DNA from: Amycolatopsis sp. NBRC 101858
Lineage (GTDB): Bacteria > Actinomycetota > Actinomycetes > Mycobacteriales > Pseudonocardiaceae
Assembly (NCBI RefSeq): GCF_030269325.1
Contig: NZ_BSTD01000001.1
Span: 1,008,681 to 1,072,680 of the forward strand
Length of the DNA: 64,000 nucleotides
Reading direction: 5' to 3'
Of the stretch, positions 16,823-27,010 are shown piece after piece. The translations under genes were made by a program, and so were the position numbers. Numbering within the stretch: the stretch's first letter is position 1; each line of letters opens with the position of its first letter. Under the pieces are notes generated by a model. That model ran no database searches. It saw only the letters and a program-made list of their open reading frames with translations, and was not told where the DNA came from.

Positions 16823-17839
16823 TCAGCCGACGCGGATGCGGGGGTCGAGGATGCCGTACATCAGGTCGGCCACCAGGTTCGCCACCACGACGCTGGCCGC
16901 GATCACCACCAGCCAGCCCATCAGCACCTGTGGGTCGTTCTTGTTGACCGCCTCCACCAGCAGCGTGCCCATGCCGTGCCAGTTGAAGACCGTCTCGGTG
17001 ATGATCGCGCCCGTCACCGTGGCGCCGAAGTTCACCGAGAACAGCGTCATCACCGGGATCAGCGCGTTGCGGAACGCGTGCCGCCAGATCACGCGGCCGT
17101 TCGAGACGCCCTTGGCACGCGCGGTGCGGACGTAGTCGGCGTCCAGGACCTCCAGCATCGACGCCCGCTGGAACCGGCTATAGGCGGCGAACGTGATGGC
17201 CATGATGGACAGTGTCGGCAGCAGGAACGCGCCGACGTACTTCGCGAGCGCGTCGCCGATGCCGGTCGCCGAGAGGCTCTCCGGGCTCGTCGTGCGCAGC
17301 CACGGGTCCCCGAGGACGTCGGCCAGGCCCAGGTCCCGCACCCAGCCGTTGAGGCGGATCGCGTAGCCCTTGAGGACGATGGCGATGCAGAAGATCGGCA
17401 TCGAGAACATCAGGAACGCCAGCGTGGTCGCGAGGTAGTCCCAGATCGAGTACTGCTTGACCGCCGCGAGGACCCCGACCAGCACGCCGAAGACCAGGGC
17501 CAGCACGGACGCCGCCAGCACCAGCTCGAGCGTCACCTTGAAGGCCGCCATCACCTTCGGGGCCACCGGCTGCAGGGCGTTGCCCTGCGCGATGGAGATG
17601 CCCCAGTCGCCGCTCAGGAAGTGGCCGAGCCAGGTGAAGTACCGCGCGAAAACGCTCTGGTCCAGACCCAGCTTGTGCTCCGTGTCGGCGATGGCCTGGG
17701 GGTTGATCCCGGGTTTGTTGCGCAGCTCCCCGAGCGGGTCGCCCGTGTTGGCCACCATGACGAAGCAGAGGAACGTGCCGATCAGCAGGACCGGGACCGA
17801 GATGGCCAGCCTGCGGAGCACGTAGAGCGCCAGATTCAT
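16823..17839 (-). CDS. Peptide ABC transporter permease, DppB type (copy 2)
   Basis: 338 residues, six membrane helices. It begins MNLALYVLRRLAISVPVLLIGTF, the DppB/OppB entry helix, and carries the EAA loop EVLDADYVRTARAKGVSNGRVIWRHAFRNALIPV near 225-265. It is the same length as the permease at 18841-19857 and matches it along its whole length (GHFLSGDWG.SIAQGNAL; NGWVRDLGL.DVLG.PWLRTTSPE; LDPRIRVG end), so one is a duplicate. A strong hairpin separates it from dppC. Confidence 0.93.
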   Translation of the reverse strand: MNLALYVLRRLAISVPVLLIGTFLCFVMVANTGDPLGELRNKPGINPQAIADTEHKLGLDQSVFARYFTWLGHFLSGDWGISIAQGNALQPVAPKVMAAFKVTLELVLAASVLALVFGVLVGVLAAVKQYSIWDYLATTLAFLMFSMPIFCIAIVLKGYAIRLNGWVRDLGLADVLGDPWLRTTSPESLSATGIGDALAKYVGAFLLPTLSIMAITFAAYSRFQRASMLEVLDADYVRTARAKGVSNGRVIWRHAFRNALIPVMTLFSVNFGATVTGAIITETVFNWHGMGTLLVEAVNKNDPQVLMGWLVVIAASVVVANLVADLMYGILDPRIRVG

Positions 17840-17877
17840 CCGAAACCCCCAGGTCCGGCGATCTTCACGCGAAAACG

Positions 17878-17913
17878 GACGCGGGGGCGACCGGAACCGG
17901 TCACCCCCGCGTC
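17878..17913 (-). terminator. Hairpin inside the transporter operon, between dppC and the second dppB
   Basis: 17-base arms, GACGCGGGGGCGACCGG (17878-17894) and CCGGTCACCCCCGCGTC (17897-17913), with one mismatch and a 2-base loop. Read on the minus strand it follows the dppC stop by 6 bases and is followed by CGTTTTCG. It may end or attenuate transcription before the second dppB. Confidence 0.6.
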
Positions 17914-17918
17914 GGCGT

Positions 17919-18848
17919 TCAGGCCTTCATTCTCCGCTGTCGTGGGTCGAAGGCGTCGCGAAGACCGTCACCGATGAAGTTGATCGTCAGTGAAATCAGC
18001 ACGAGCACGACGAACGGCCCGAAGAACAGCGCCGGCCGCGTCTGCAGCTGGGCGTAGTTCTCCAAGATGACGCGGCCGAGCGAGGTGTCCGGCAGCTGGA
18101 CACCGAGGCCGATGAACGACAGCGCGGCTTCCGCCAGCACGGCCTGCGCGACCGCGAGGGTCGCGTTGACCGTGATGCTGCCGACCATGTTCGGCACCAG
18201 GTGCTTGAAGATGATCCGGAACGTGCCGGCCCCCGAAGCGCGAGCCGCGTCGACGAACTCGCGCTGGGAAAGCGACATCGCTTCGGCTCGGGTGATCCGG
18301 GCGACCTGCATCCAGCCGAACGCCGCCAGGACCAGCGCGACGATGTACCAGGAGCCGGAGCCGAACACCTTGGCCAGGATGGCCGCCGCGGCGATCTGCG
18401 GGATGATCAGGAACAGGTCCGTCACCCGCGAGACCGCCGAGTCGGTGAACCGGCGCAGGTAGCCCGCCATGGCGCCGAGGACGACGCCGACGAACGTCGA
18501 CAGGATCGACACCGTGAGGGCGATCAGCAGCGAGAACTGGGTGCCGCGCAGGATCTGCGACACCATGTCCTTGCCCACCTGCGTCGTGCCCAGCGGGAAG
18601 TCCCCGCTCGGCTTGGCGAAGGAGGGGAACGAGCTGTCCTCGTAGTTGTGCTTCCAGAACAGCGGCATGAGGATGCTGAGCAGGACGATCAGCACCAGCA
18701 CCGCGGTCGACAGCATGGCCAGCTTGTGGTGCAGGAACTTCCGGAGGACCAGCTTGCCCTGGCTCCGGGGTTCGGGCAGGGCTTCCGGCGGGAGCGTGCC
18801 GTCCTTGGTCGCGGTCTCGCTCGCGAGAAGGGAGTTCAAGTCAGCCAA
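17919..18848 (-). CDS. Peptide ABC transporter permease, DppC type
   Basis: 309 residues. A hydrophilic N-terminal segment is followed by helix 1 (LAMLSTAVLVLIVLLSILMPLF), the periplasmic PLGTTQVGKDMVSQILRGTQFSL motif typical of DppC/OppC, and the EAA loop QREFVDAARASGAGTFRIIFKHLVPN near 190-215. The likely TTG start overlaps the upstream permease by 8 bases. It would pair with either DppB copy to form the channel. Confidence 0.92.
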   Translation of the reverse strand: MADLNSLLASETATKDGTLPPEALPEPRSQGKLVLRKFLHHKLAMLSTAVLVLIVLLSILMPLFWKHNYEDSSFPSFAKPSGDFPLGTTQVGKDMVSQILRGTQFSLLIALTVSILSTFVGVVLGAMAGYLRRFTDSAVSRVTDLFLIIPQIAAAAILAKVFGSGSWYIVALVLAAFGWMQVARITRAEAMSLSQREFVDAARASGAGTFRIIFKHLVPNMVGSITVNATLAVAQAVLAEAALSFIGLGVQLPDTSLGRVILENYAQLQTRPALFFGPFVVLVLISLTINFIGDGLRDAFDPRQRRMKA

Positions 18849-19857
18849 CGCGAATCCTCGGGTCCAGGATGCCGTACATCATGTCGGCGATCAGGTTGGC
18901 GACGATCACGCTGGTGGCGATCACCACGAGCCAGCCCATCATCACCTGAGTGTCGTTCTTCGAGACGGCTTCCACCAGCAATGTGCCCATACCGTGCCAG
19001 TTGAACACGGTTTCGGTGATGATCGCCCCGGCGAGGACCGAGCCGAAGTTCACCGAGAACAGCGTGGTCACCGGGATCAGGGCGTTGCGGAACGCGTGCC
19101 GGAAGATGACCCGGCCGCCGGCGAGGCCCTTGGCGCGCGCGGTGCGCACGTAGTCGGAGTTCATCACCTCGAGCATCGAGGCCCGCTGGAACCGGCTGTA
19201 CGCGGCGAAGCTGATCGCCATGATCGACAGGACCGGCAGCAGGTAGGCACCGATGGTGCTGGCTATGAAGTCCCCGACGCCGTCGGTTTTGAGCTGTTCC
19301 GGGCTCGTCGTCCGGAGCCATGGATTGCCGAGGACGTCGGTGAGGCCGAGGTCGCGCACCCACCCGTTGATCTCGATCGCGTAGTTCTTCAGCACGATCG
19401 CCACGCAGAAGATCGGCATGGAGAACAGCAGGAAGGCCAGGGTGGTCGCGATGTAGTCGATGATCGAGTACTGCTTCACCGCGGCGAGCACGCCGACGAT
19501 GATCCCGATGATGAGCGCCAGGATCTCGGCACCGACCACGAGCTTGAACGTGACGCCGAACGCGGCTATCACCTTGGGGGCGACCGGCGCGAGGGCGTTG
19601 CCCTGCGCGATGGACGTGCCCCAGTCACCCGAGAGGAAGTGCCCGAGCCACGAGAAGTACCGCGGCACGATTCCCTGGTCGAGGCCCATCTTGTGGGCCA
19701 GGGCGTTGATGGCGTCCTGGCTCATCTGCGGGTTGTGCCGGAGCTCGCCGAGCGGGTCACCGGTCGCGGCGACCATGACGAACGACAAAAAGGTCCCGAC
19801 CAGCAGGACGGGGATCGATATCGCCAGGCGGCGAAGGATGTAGATCACCAGGTTCAA
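18841..19857 (-). CDS. Peptide ABC transporter permease, DppB type (copy 1)
   Basis: 338 residues when started at TTG 19857, which has GAGGAG seven bases upstream and gives exactly the length of its paralogue; an ATG five codons earlier is the alternative. Entry helix LVIYILRRLAISIPVLLVGTF, EAA loop EVMNSDYVRTARAKGLAGGRVIFRHAFRNALIPV, end LDPRIRVG. Translationally coupled to dppC and probably the ancestral partner. Confidence 0.92.
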   Translation of the reverse strand: MNLVIYILRRLAISIPVLLVGTFLSFVMVAATGDPLGELRHNPQMSQDAINALAHKMGLDQGIVPRYFSWLGHFLSGDWGTSIAQGNALAPVAPKVIAAFGVTFKLVVGAEILALIIGIIVGVLAAVKQYSIIDYIATTLAFLLFSMPIFCVAIVLKNYAIEINGWVRDLGLTDVLGNPWLRTTSPEQLKTDGVGDFIASTIGAYLLPVLSIMAISFAAYSRFQRASMLEVMNSDYVRTARAKGLAGGRVIFRHAFRNALIPVTTLFSVNFGSVLAGAIITETVFNWHGMGTLLVEAVSKNDTQVMMGWLVVIATSVIVANLIADMMYGILDPRIRVG

Positions 19858-20042
19858 CGAACTGCTCCTCATCCGGGCCTGGTCTTCAGAAGTGCGCTGG
19901 ACCGCTACCCGGTTGTCTACCGTAGTGGGGGTAACCCTACGGTCAACAGCTACTTCCGGTGGGTACCGGGGCCCGGCTCGTGGCCGGACCCCGGTACCCC
20001 CAGGTCATCTGGAGCGAGGGAAGCGAAGACGCAGGGCGGACC

Positions 20043-21854
20043 CTACTTCTTCTGCTCCCACTCGCCGGCGTTCCACAGGGCACCGTTGTACGACTGCATG
20101 TACACGCGGTCGATACCCTTGAACGCCCACATCGACGGCGTCTGCCACAGCGGGATGGTCGCGTACTGGTCGGCGATCGCCTTGTCCGCAGCCTGGTAGC
20201 TCTGCGTCTTGACGGTCTCGTCCGTCGCCTTCACCGCGGTGTTGAACGCGTCGTCGATCTTCGGGTCGCAGAGGTTCTGGTAGTTCTGGTCGCCACCCTT
20301 GTCCGGGCAGACGTAGATCGACCGCGACTGCGACTTGAACGGAGCCGACGACCAGCCGAACAGCGCGACGTCGTAGTCACCGGTCGAGACGCGGCCACCC
20401 TTGAGGAAGTTGGCGTCGGTCTCGTCCTTGACCTCGATGCCGGCCGCCTTGGCCTGCGAGATGATGATCTCGACGGTCTGGCTGCGGCGGGTGTTCTGGT
20501 TGTGCGTGATCTTGAACGAAGCCCGCTGCGTGCCCTTGGCGAAGATGCCGTCGGCGCCCTTGGCCCAGCCGGCGTCGGTCAGGGTCTTGGCGGCGGCTTC
20601 GGCACCCAGGCCGGCCTTGCTGCCGTACAGGTCGGTGTAGCCCTCTTCACCCTGGAAGAACACGATCGAGTTCAGCGGGGTGATGTCGGCCTGCACCTCC
20701 TTGAGCAGCTTCTCGACGATCGGCTTGCGGTCGACCGCCTCGAAGAACGCCTTGCGCAGCGCCTCGTCCTTGAACATGCGGTTGAACTGCAGGTCAAGGT
20801 GCTCGTAGGTCAGCTGCGGGGCCGAACCGTAGGTCACGCCCTGGGGCGCGAGGCTCTTCATCGTCTGCGCCGCGGTGGCGTCCGGCTGGGTCGACGCCGC
20901 GACGTCGATCTCACCGTTCTGCAGCGCGGTCGCCATGGCCTTGGTGTCTTCCATGGCGCGGACGATGATCTTCGCCGGGCCGCCCTTGCCGCCCGACCAC
21001 TTCGGGTTCTTCACCAGCGTGACGGACTTCTGGTTCGCGTCGAACGAGTCGATCATGTACGGGCCCGAGGCCGGCATGATCGACTTGTCGAAGCCCTTCC
21101 ACTTGTTCGTCCAGAAGTCGCCGGCCTTGGACAGCTGGGCCGCGTCACCGGTCGGCGCGAGCTTGGTGATGTCCGCGATGCCGGTGGCCTTCTCGAGGAC
21201 GTGCGCCGGCAGGATCTGGACGCCGCTGAACAGGCCCTTGTAGTCGAGGTACGGCTCGCTGTAGTCCGTCTCGAAGGTCAGGTTGTCCTTGCAGGTGGCC
21301 GTCTTGATCTTGTCGTAGCCGGTGGTCGAAGCGGCGTTGAACGGGTTCTTGCCGTCCGAGCCCTTGGCCTGCCCGCTACCCGACAGCCAGGCCAGGTAGA
21401 AGTCCTTGCAGTCGAACGGCGCGTCGTCGGACCACTTGAGGTTCGGCTTGATCTTGTACGTGACGACCTGCGGGTCCTTGGACGTCACGTCGACCGAGTC
21501 GAGGATGTCGTTGTTGAGCAGCACCTTGTTGTTGCCGTCGAGGACGAAGGCGTCTTCGAGGACCGTGGTCAAGATGTAGGTGTTGTACGAGCTGTTGGTG
21601 TCCGGGGTGTTGTTGTTGTACCCGGAGTACCCGTCGTCGATCCCGACCGTGACCGTGCCGTCCCAGCCCTGGACGTCCGCGAGCTTGAACGAGTCACCCT
21701 GCTCGGCCTTGCCGACCGCCATCGACTTGACGTCGGTCGACGAGCCGTTCTGGTCGGTGCTGCCCGAGCCCGAGTCGCCACCGCTGCAGGCGCTCAGCAG
21801 CAGCGTGGCGCCTGCGACGAGCGACAAGGCGGAGACTGCTTTGGTTCTCCTCAT
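20043..21854 (-). CDS. Family 5 substrate-binding lipoprotein of peptide ABC transporter
   Basis: 603 residues. Signal peptide MRRTKAVSALSLVAGATLLLSAC with lipobox LSAC, then a Gly/Ser linker. The SBP_bac_5 fold shows KWSDDAPFDCKDFYLAWLSG near 150 and an ALRKAFFEAVDRKPIV stretch in the second lobe. Anchored outside the membrane, it delivers solute to the DppB/DppC channel encoded just downstream. Start ATG 21854 has AGGAGGG upstream. The substrate cannot be read from sequence. Confidence 0.92.
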   Translation of the reverse strand: MRRTKAVSALSLVAGATLLLSACSGGDSGSGSTDQNGSSTDVKSMAVGKAEQGDSFKLADVQGWDGTVTVGIDDGYSGYNNNTPDTNSSYNTYILTTVLEDAFVLDGNNKVLLNNDILDSVDVTSKDPQVVTYKIKPNLKWSDDAPFDCKDFYLAWLSGSGQAKGSDGKNPFNAASTTGYDKIKTATCKDNLTFETDYSEPYLDYKGLFSGVQILPAHVLEKATGIADITKLAPTGDAAQLSKAGDFWTNKWKGFDKSIMPASGPYMIDSFDANQKSVTLVKNPKWSGGKGGPAKIIVRAMEDTKAMATALQNGEIDVAASTQPDATAAQTMKSLAPQGVTYGSAPQLTYEHLDLQFNRMFKDEALRKAFFEAVDRKPIVEKLLKEVQADITPLNSIVFFQGEEGYTDLYGSKAGLGAEAAAKTLTDAGWAKGADGIFAKGTQRASFKITHNQNTRRSQTVEIIISQAKAAGIEVKDETDANFLKGGRVSTGDYDVALFGWSSAPFKSQSRSIYVCPDKGGDQNYQNLCDPKIDDAFNTAVKATDETVKTQSYQAADKAIADQYATIPLWQTPSMWAFKGIDRVYMQSYNGALWNAGEWEQKK

Positions 21855-22139
21855 GAAGTGTGCCCTCCTAGCACTGAGTCCTTGAATTGTGACAAGGACC
21901 CACACCGCTCCGGTTTGGTGCCGGAGCCTACGACACGCCAAGCGACACTCAACTGGCGCACTGCGGGAGCACGCTAGAAAGGAAAAGCACCGACAGTCAC
22001 CAGTTCAGGGTCGATCGTGACCAAAGGGTGACTTCCAGCCGACATCCAGAAATACGACGGTTACCTCACGGATTCACTGGGTCCCACTCGAAGGCGTGCG
22101 TCAAGATCACCCGGTAGTACTGAATGCGTAGCCGAGCGA

Positions 22140-23876
22140 TTACTTCGGGCCGCGAGTCCAGTTCACGGCGGACCCGAACGGACCCACCATCGGTGGACCG
22201 GGGGTCACTCCCGAGATGCCCGAACCGATCGCCAGGGTGTCAGCCAATTGGAAGAGCGGGATCACCACGTTCTGGCGCCAAAGTTCAGGCTCCAGGGTGG
22301 TCAGCGCCTCGGCGATCGGCGTCGCCCCGGACAGCGCGGCGTCGATCGACGGCTGCAGCGCCACGTCGCAGAAGCCCGCCGAATTGCCCGGAACGACGGG
22401 TTTCGCCGGGTCCGCCCCCGACGCCGTCTGCTCGGGACGGCAGCCGAAGGTCGACGCGAGCACCGAGGCTGTGTCGCCGCCGACCGCCTGCGGCACGACC
22501 GCGATGTCGATGCCGACGCTGCCCGCCGAGTCGCCGGTCGGCTGCTGGACCCCGCTCGCGACCGGCATCGCGAGCAGGCCGCTGAACAGGTCGCGCGGCT
22601 GCGGCGTGATCGCGTTGACCTCGACGCCCTGCGCGACGAGCTGGGCGGTGAGCTCCTTGGCGATGGTCGCGTACGGCTCCTGGGTGCCGGGCGAGGCGAT
22701 CACCAGCGAGAGCGCCTTGCCGTTCTTGCGCCAGGTGCCCGCCGTCTTGGCGTAGCCGGCCGCCTTCAGCGACTCTTCGGCCTTCGCGACGTCGGGGGCG
22801 GTGGGCGGGCCGGGCGGGATGGTCGCCGCGTAGCCCTTGACCGAAGGCGCCGTGACCTGGGCGTCGGCGTGCAGCTGCGACGACGGGCCGCCGTTGACGC
22901 CTTCGGTGGTCAGCTTGCCGCGGTCGATCAGCGCGGCGATCCCGGCGCGGACCTGGGTGTCGTGCAGCGTGGCGCTGACCGGGCGCAGCAGCACGTCGGC
23001 GACCAGCGGCCGGGCCACGGTGTGCAGCTGCACGGCCGAGCCGAGGTCGCCGAGCCGTTTGAGCTCGTCGCCGGTCGTCCTGGCCAGTGCGAACTGGTCG
23101 TTGCCGCTCTGCAGCGCGGCCAGCAGCGTGTTCTGGTCCGAGCGGCGCAGCACGATCCGGTCGATTGCCGCGGGCTTCTCCCAGTAGCGCTCGTTGCGCT
23201 CGAGGATGACCTCGCCGCGGGCGATGTCGAGGCTCTTGATCGAGAACGGGCCGGCGATGGCCGGGAAGTTCGAGGCCAGGGCCCCGCGCCAGCCGTCGGG
23301 CGCGTCCTTGAGCAGGTGGGCGGGCAGCAGGTCGGAGAACAGCGTCTGCCAGCCGGGGTACGGCTTCGCGAAGGTGACCTCGACGCGCTTGCCGCCTTCG
23401 CGGGACTGCAGCTCGGAGATCTGCCGGTAACCGGCCGGACCGATCACGCCGGGCTGGTCGCGCATCTGGGTGCGCAGGTAGTCGAAGTCCTCGGCGGCGA
23501 TGGGCGCGCCGTCGGACCAGGACGCGTCCGGGCGGATCTCGTAGGCGACCACGAACGGCTGCTGCGAGATCACCTCGGCGGACTTCATCAGGTTCTTGTC
23601 GAGCTGGGTGCTGCCGTCGTCCTTCTGGCGGAACACCGAGGGCAGCAGCAGCTGCGACAGCGCGGAGGTGACCTGCGAGGAGTCGGCCAGGTTGTGCGGG
23701 TTGTACCCGCCGAGCACGTCGTCGACCCCGACGACGATCTGCGACGGCGTCTTCCCGGTGGTCGACGCGGGCGGGACCGACGAGGACACCACCGGTGGTG
23801 GCGGGGTGTTCGAGCAGGCGGTGACCAGCACGGCCGCGAGCGCCAGCACCGGCACCGCCTTGCGTTTCACCCGCAC
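22140..23876 (-). CDS. lpqW: LpqW-like substrate-binding-family lipoprotein
   Basis: 578 residues. Signal peptide VRVKRKAVPVLALAAVLVTAC with lipobox VTAC and a Pro/Ser/Thr linker, then a divergent SBP_bac_5 fold (SQIVVGVDDVLGGYNPHN; ASWSDGAPIAAEDFDYL). Mycobacterial LpqW is a non-transport member that steers phosphatidylinositol mannoside/lipoarabinomannan synthesis. The identification rests on this fold plus its place directly after typA, as in Rv1165-Rv1166. It could instead be a second transporter-binding protein for the adjacent ABC operon. GTG start behind GAGGAA. Confidence 0.78.
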   Translation of the reverse strand: MRVKRKAVPVLALAAVLVTACSNTPPPPVVSSSVPPASTTGKTPSQIVVGVDDVLGGYNPHNLADSSQVTSALSQLLLPSVFRQKDDGSTQLDKNLMKSAEVISQQPFVVAYEIRPDASWSDGAPIAAEDFDYLRTQMRDQPGVIGPAGYRQISELQSREGGKRVEVTFAKPYPGWQTLFSDLLPAHLLKDAPDGWRGALASNFPAIAGPFSIKSLDIARGEVILERNERYWEKPAAIDRIVLRRSDQNTLLAALQSGNDQFALARTTGDELKRLGDLGSAVQLHTVARPLVADVLLRPVSATLHDTQVRAGIAALIDRGKLTTEGVNGGPSSQLHADAQVTAPSVKGYAATIPPGPPTAPDVAKAEESLKAAGYAKTAGTWRKNGKALSLVIASPGTQEPYATIAKELTAQLVAQGVEVNAITPQPRDLFSGLLAMPVASGVQQPTGDSAGSVGIDIAVVPQAVGGDTASVLASTFGCRPEQTASGADPAKPVVPGNSAGFCDVALQPSIDAALSGATPIAEALTTLEPELWRQNVVIPLFQLADTLAIGSGISGVTPGPPMVGPFGSAVNWTRGPK

Positions 23877-24207
23877 GCCCCGTTCCTCCCAGAATCTCCC
23901 CGATCGGGTCAGCCATGCTCCCACGACCGCGTCCGCGACCGGAACCGGGATTCCCGTACCCGGATCGGCCGGGCCCGGCGCCGCACCGTGGCGCTATGGA
24001 AAAGGACGCGCGAAGGACCGTCCGGGTTCCCGGACCGTTCCGGAACGGCGGAACGAACACGCCCGGGACACGGGCGGGGATCGACCCGGTGGTGAACACC
24101 AGGCGTCGAATCCCCGAATGCCCCTATAAAGATATAAGGAGAAGAGCCTCGGAATTCGTGACTTCGCGTCGGTCGATTATCCACCCAGGGTGACCGGGTG
24201 GCAATGC
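23877..24207. other. Intergenic region upstream of lpqW, no gene seen
   Basis: About 330 bases between the lpqW start and the typA terminator. No coding-like frame, repeat or clear operator was found; an A/T-richer patch (CCCTATAAAGATATAAGG, 24121-24138) is unusual for this genome and could be part of the lpqW promoter. Confidence 0.4.
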
Positions 24208-24242
24208 AAAAACCTCCCGGCGCGGTACGCCGGGAGGTTTTT
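24208..24242. terminator. Intrinsic terminator after typA
   Basis: 10-base stem CCTCCCGGCG (24213-24222) with CGCCGGGAGG (24228-24237), flanked by A5 and T5, so it has a U-tract in both directions. It lies 16 bases past the typA stop. Confidence 0.92.
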
Positions 24243-24257
24243 ACGCGATTTTTCGAT

Positions 24258-26183
<1,926 letters not shown>

Positions 26184-26314
26184 GCGAGAACTCCTGAACT
26201 TCAAGGGTTGGATGGCCGCGTAAGCCCGTCAGGCATCCCGTGACCGGCTCTGGTCACACGCGGACCTCACCCAGGATACCTGCCACCCCATTGTGAGCGG
26301 CCCCACGCCCCCAC

Positions 26315-26333
26315 GTCGGTTAGGCTGACCTAA
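26315..26333 (+). promoter_or_regulatory. DtxR/IdeR/DmdR-type iron box
   Basis: GTCGGTTAGGCTGACCTAA matches the actinobacterial iron-repressor consensus TTAGGTTAGGCTCACCTAA at 16 of 19 positions. It lies 44 bases upstream of the small 49-residue gene, and about 130 bases upstream of the typA start on the other side. Confidence 0.7.
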
Positions 26334-26377
26334 CGTGGAAACCCGGTGAACGTCGCCGATCCGGAAGGTGCGTGCGC

Positions 26378-26527
26378 GTGGGCAAGAAGCCGCAGGACCC
26401 GCGAAAGGTCGTGCGCAAGCTGATGAAGGCCGGCAAGGTCAAGAAGAAGTGCTGCCGGTCGAAGCCGCGCTGCAAGAAGTGCCCGGTGCTCGCCCTCAAG
26501 AAGGCCAAGCAGGACCTCGCCGCCTAG
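26378..26527 (+). CDS. Small Lys/Cys-rich protein, 49 residues, possibly iron-regulated
   Basis: Starts at GTG 26378 with GGAAGG nine bases upstream. About a third of residues are Lys or Arg, with four cysteines as KKKCCRSKPRCKKCPVL (CC-x5-C-x2-C), suggesting a metal or nucleic-acid-binding knuckle. Third codon positions are nearly all G/C, which supports coding. The iron box upstream suggests repression by DtxR-type protein with Fe(II). Similar tiny proteins occur in related actinomycetes but no function is known to me. Confidence 0.75.
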   Translation: MGKKPQDPRKVVRKLMKAGKVKKKCCRSKPRCKKCPVLALKKAKQDLAA

Positions 26528-26540
26528 CTGTCCGAGAACC

Positions 26541-26840
26541 TCAGTGGGTCACCGCTTCGTTGAACAGCCGCAGCTCAGGAGCGGTCTTGGTCGGCGAGAA
26601 CTCGATGACCTCGTACTGCGCGAGGTGCTTCACCGAGAACGGGTCGGCCGCCAGGATGGCGTCCAGCTTCCCGCGGGACATCGGGCGCGTGATGATCGCG
26701 CCGCCGACCCGCGGCTTCCGCGCCCCGGAGGCGAGGAAGAGGCCGCGCTCGTACTGCCGGTCCAGCCACTCGACGTGGTCCGGCAGCGCCAGGTCGACTT
26801 CTTCGATCGGTGCGGTGTAGGTCAGCAGCACGACGAACAT
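26541..26840 (-). CDS. YciI family protein
   Basis: 99 residues. A small ferredoxin-like alpha/beta protein of the YCII-related family: MFVVLLTYTAPIEEVD start, a conserved His/Asp pair region (LPDHVEWLDRQYERGLFLASG), GGAIITRPMSR and the DPFSVKHLAQYEVIEFSP signature. Family members bind small molecules or act as dehydrochlorinase-like enzymes; the role here is unknown. Convergent with the 49-residue gene, and its start abuts the trpS promoter. Confidence 0.88.
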   Translation of the reverse strand: MFVVLLTYTAPIEEVDLALPDHVEWLDRQYERGLFLASGARKPRVGGAIITRPMSRGKLDAILAADPFSVKHLAQYEVIEFSPTKTAPELRLFNEAVTH

Positions 26841-26842
26841 GG

Positions 26843-26871
26843 TTACGACGGTAGACCCGCTCGGCTATAGT
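26843..26871 (+). promoter_or_regulatory. Promoter of the trpS leader
   Basis: TTACGA (26843-26848) and TATAGT (26866-26871) are separated by 17 bases. The expected start is 26878-26879, on or next to the A of the leader peptide ATG at 26879, so the leader peptide is probably translated from a leaderless mRNA. Confidence 0.7.
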
Positions 26872-26878
26872 CGCTGCC

Positions 26879-26926
26879 ATGCGTGCGCAGACGTCCCAGT
26901 GGTGGCCGCCCCCGGCGGCCGTCTAG
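26879..26926 (+). CDS. trpS leader peptide with tandem Trp codons
   Basis: Fifteen codons: MRAQTSQWWPPPAAV then TAG. Two adjacent TGG codons at 26900-26905 sit at the base of the first leader hairpin. This is a sensor for charged tRNA-Trp in ribosome-mediated attenuation, placed upstream of the tryptophanyl-tRNA synthetase gene. No Shine-Dalgarno precedes it. Confidence 0.85.
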   Translation: MRAQTSQWWPPPAAV

Positions 26927-26971
26927 TCCTGCGCTGATCACCAGCGGCCGCCCCGGACGGGCGGCCTTTTT
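26904..26971 (+). promoter_or_regulatory. Transcription attenuator of trpS (hairpins 1:2, 2:3, 3:4)
   Basis: Segment 1 GGCCGCC (26904-26910) pairs with segment 2 GGCGGCC (26914-26920). Segment 3 GGCCGCCC (26946-26953) pairs with segment 4 GGGCGGCC (26959-26966), followed by T5 (26967-26971), making an intrinsic terminator. Segment 2 is also complementary to segment 3, giving an antiterminator. A ribosome stalled at the Trp codons covers segment 1 and would favour 2:3, hence read-through when charged tRNA-Trp is low. Confidence 0.85.
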
Positions 26972-27010
26972 CATGCCTTCTCCGGGGTGGTCCCCGCGGA
27001 AGGGAAGAGC

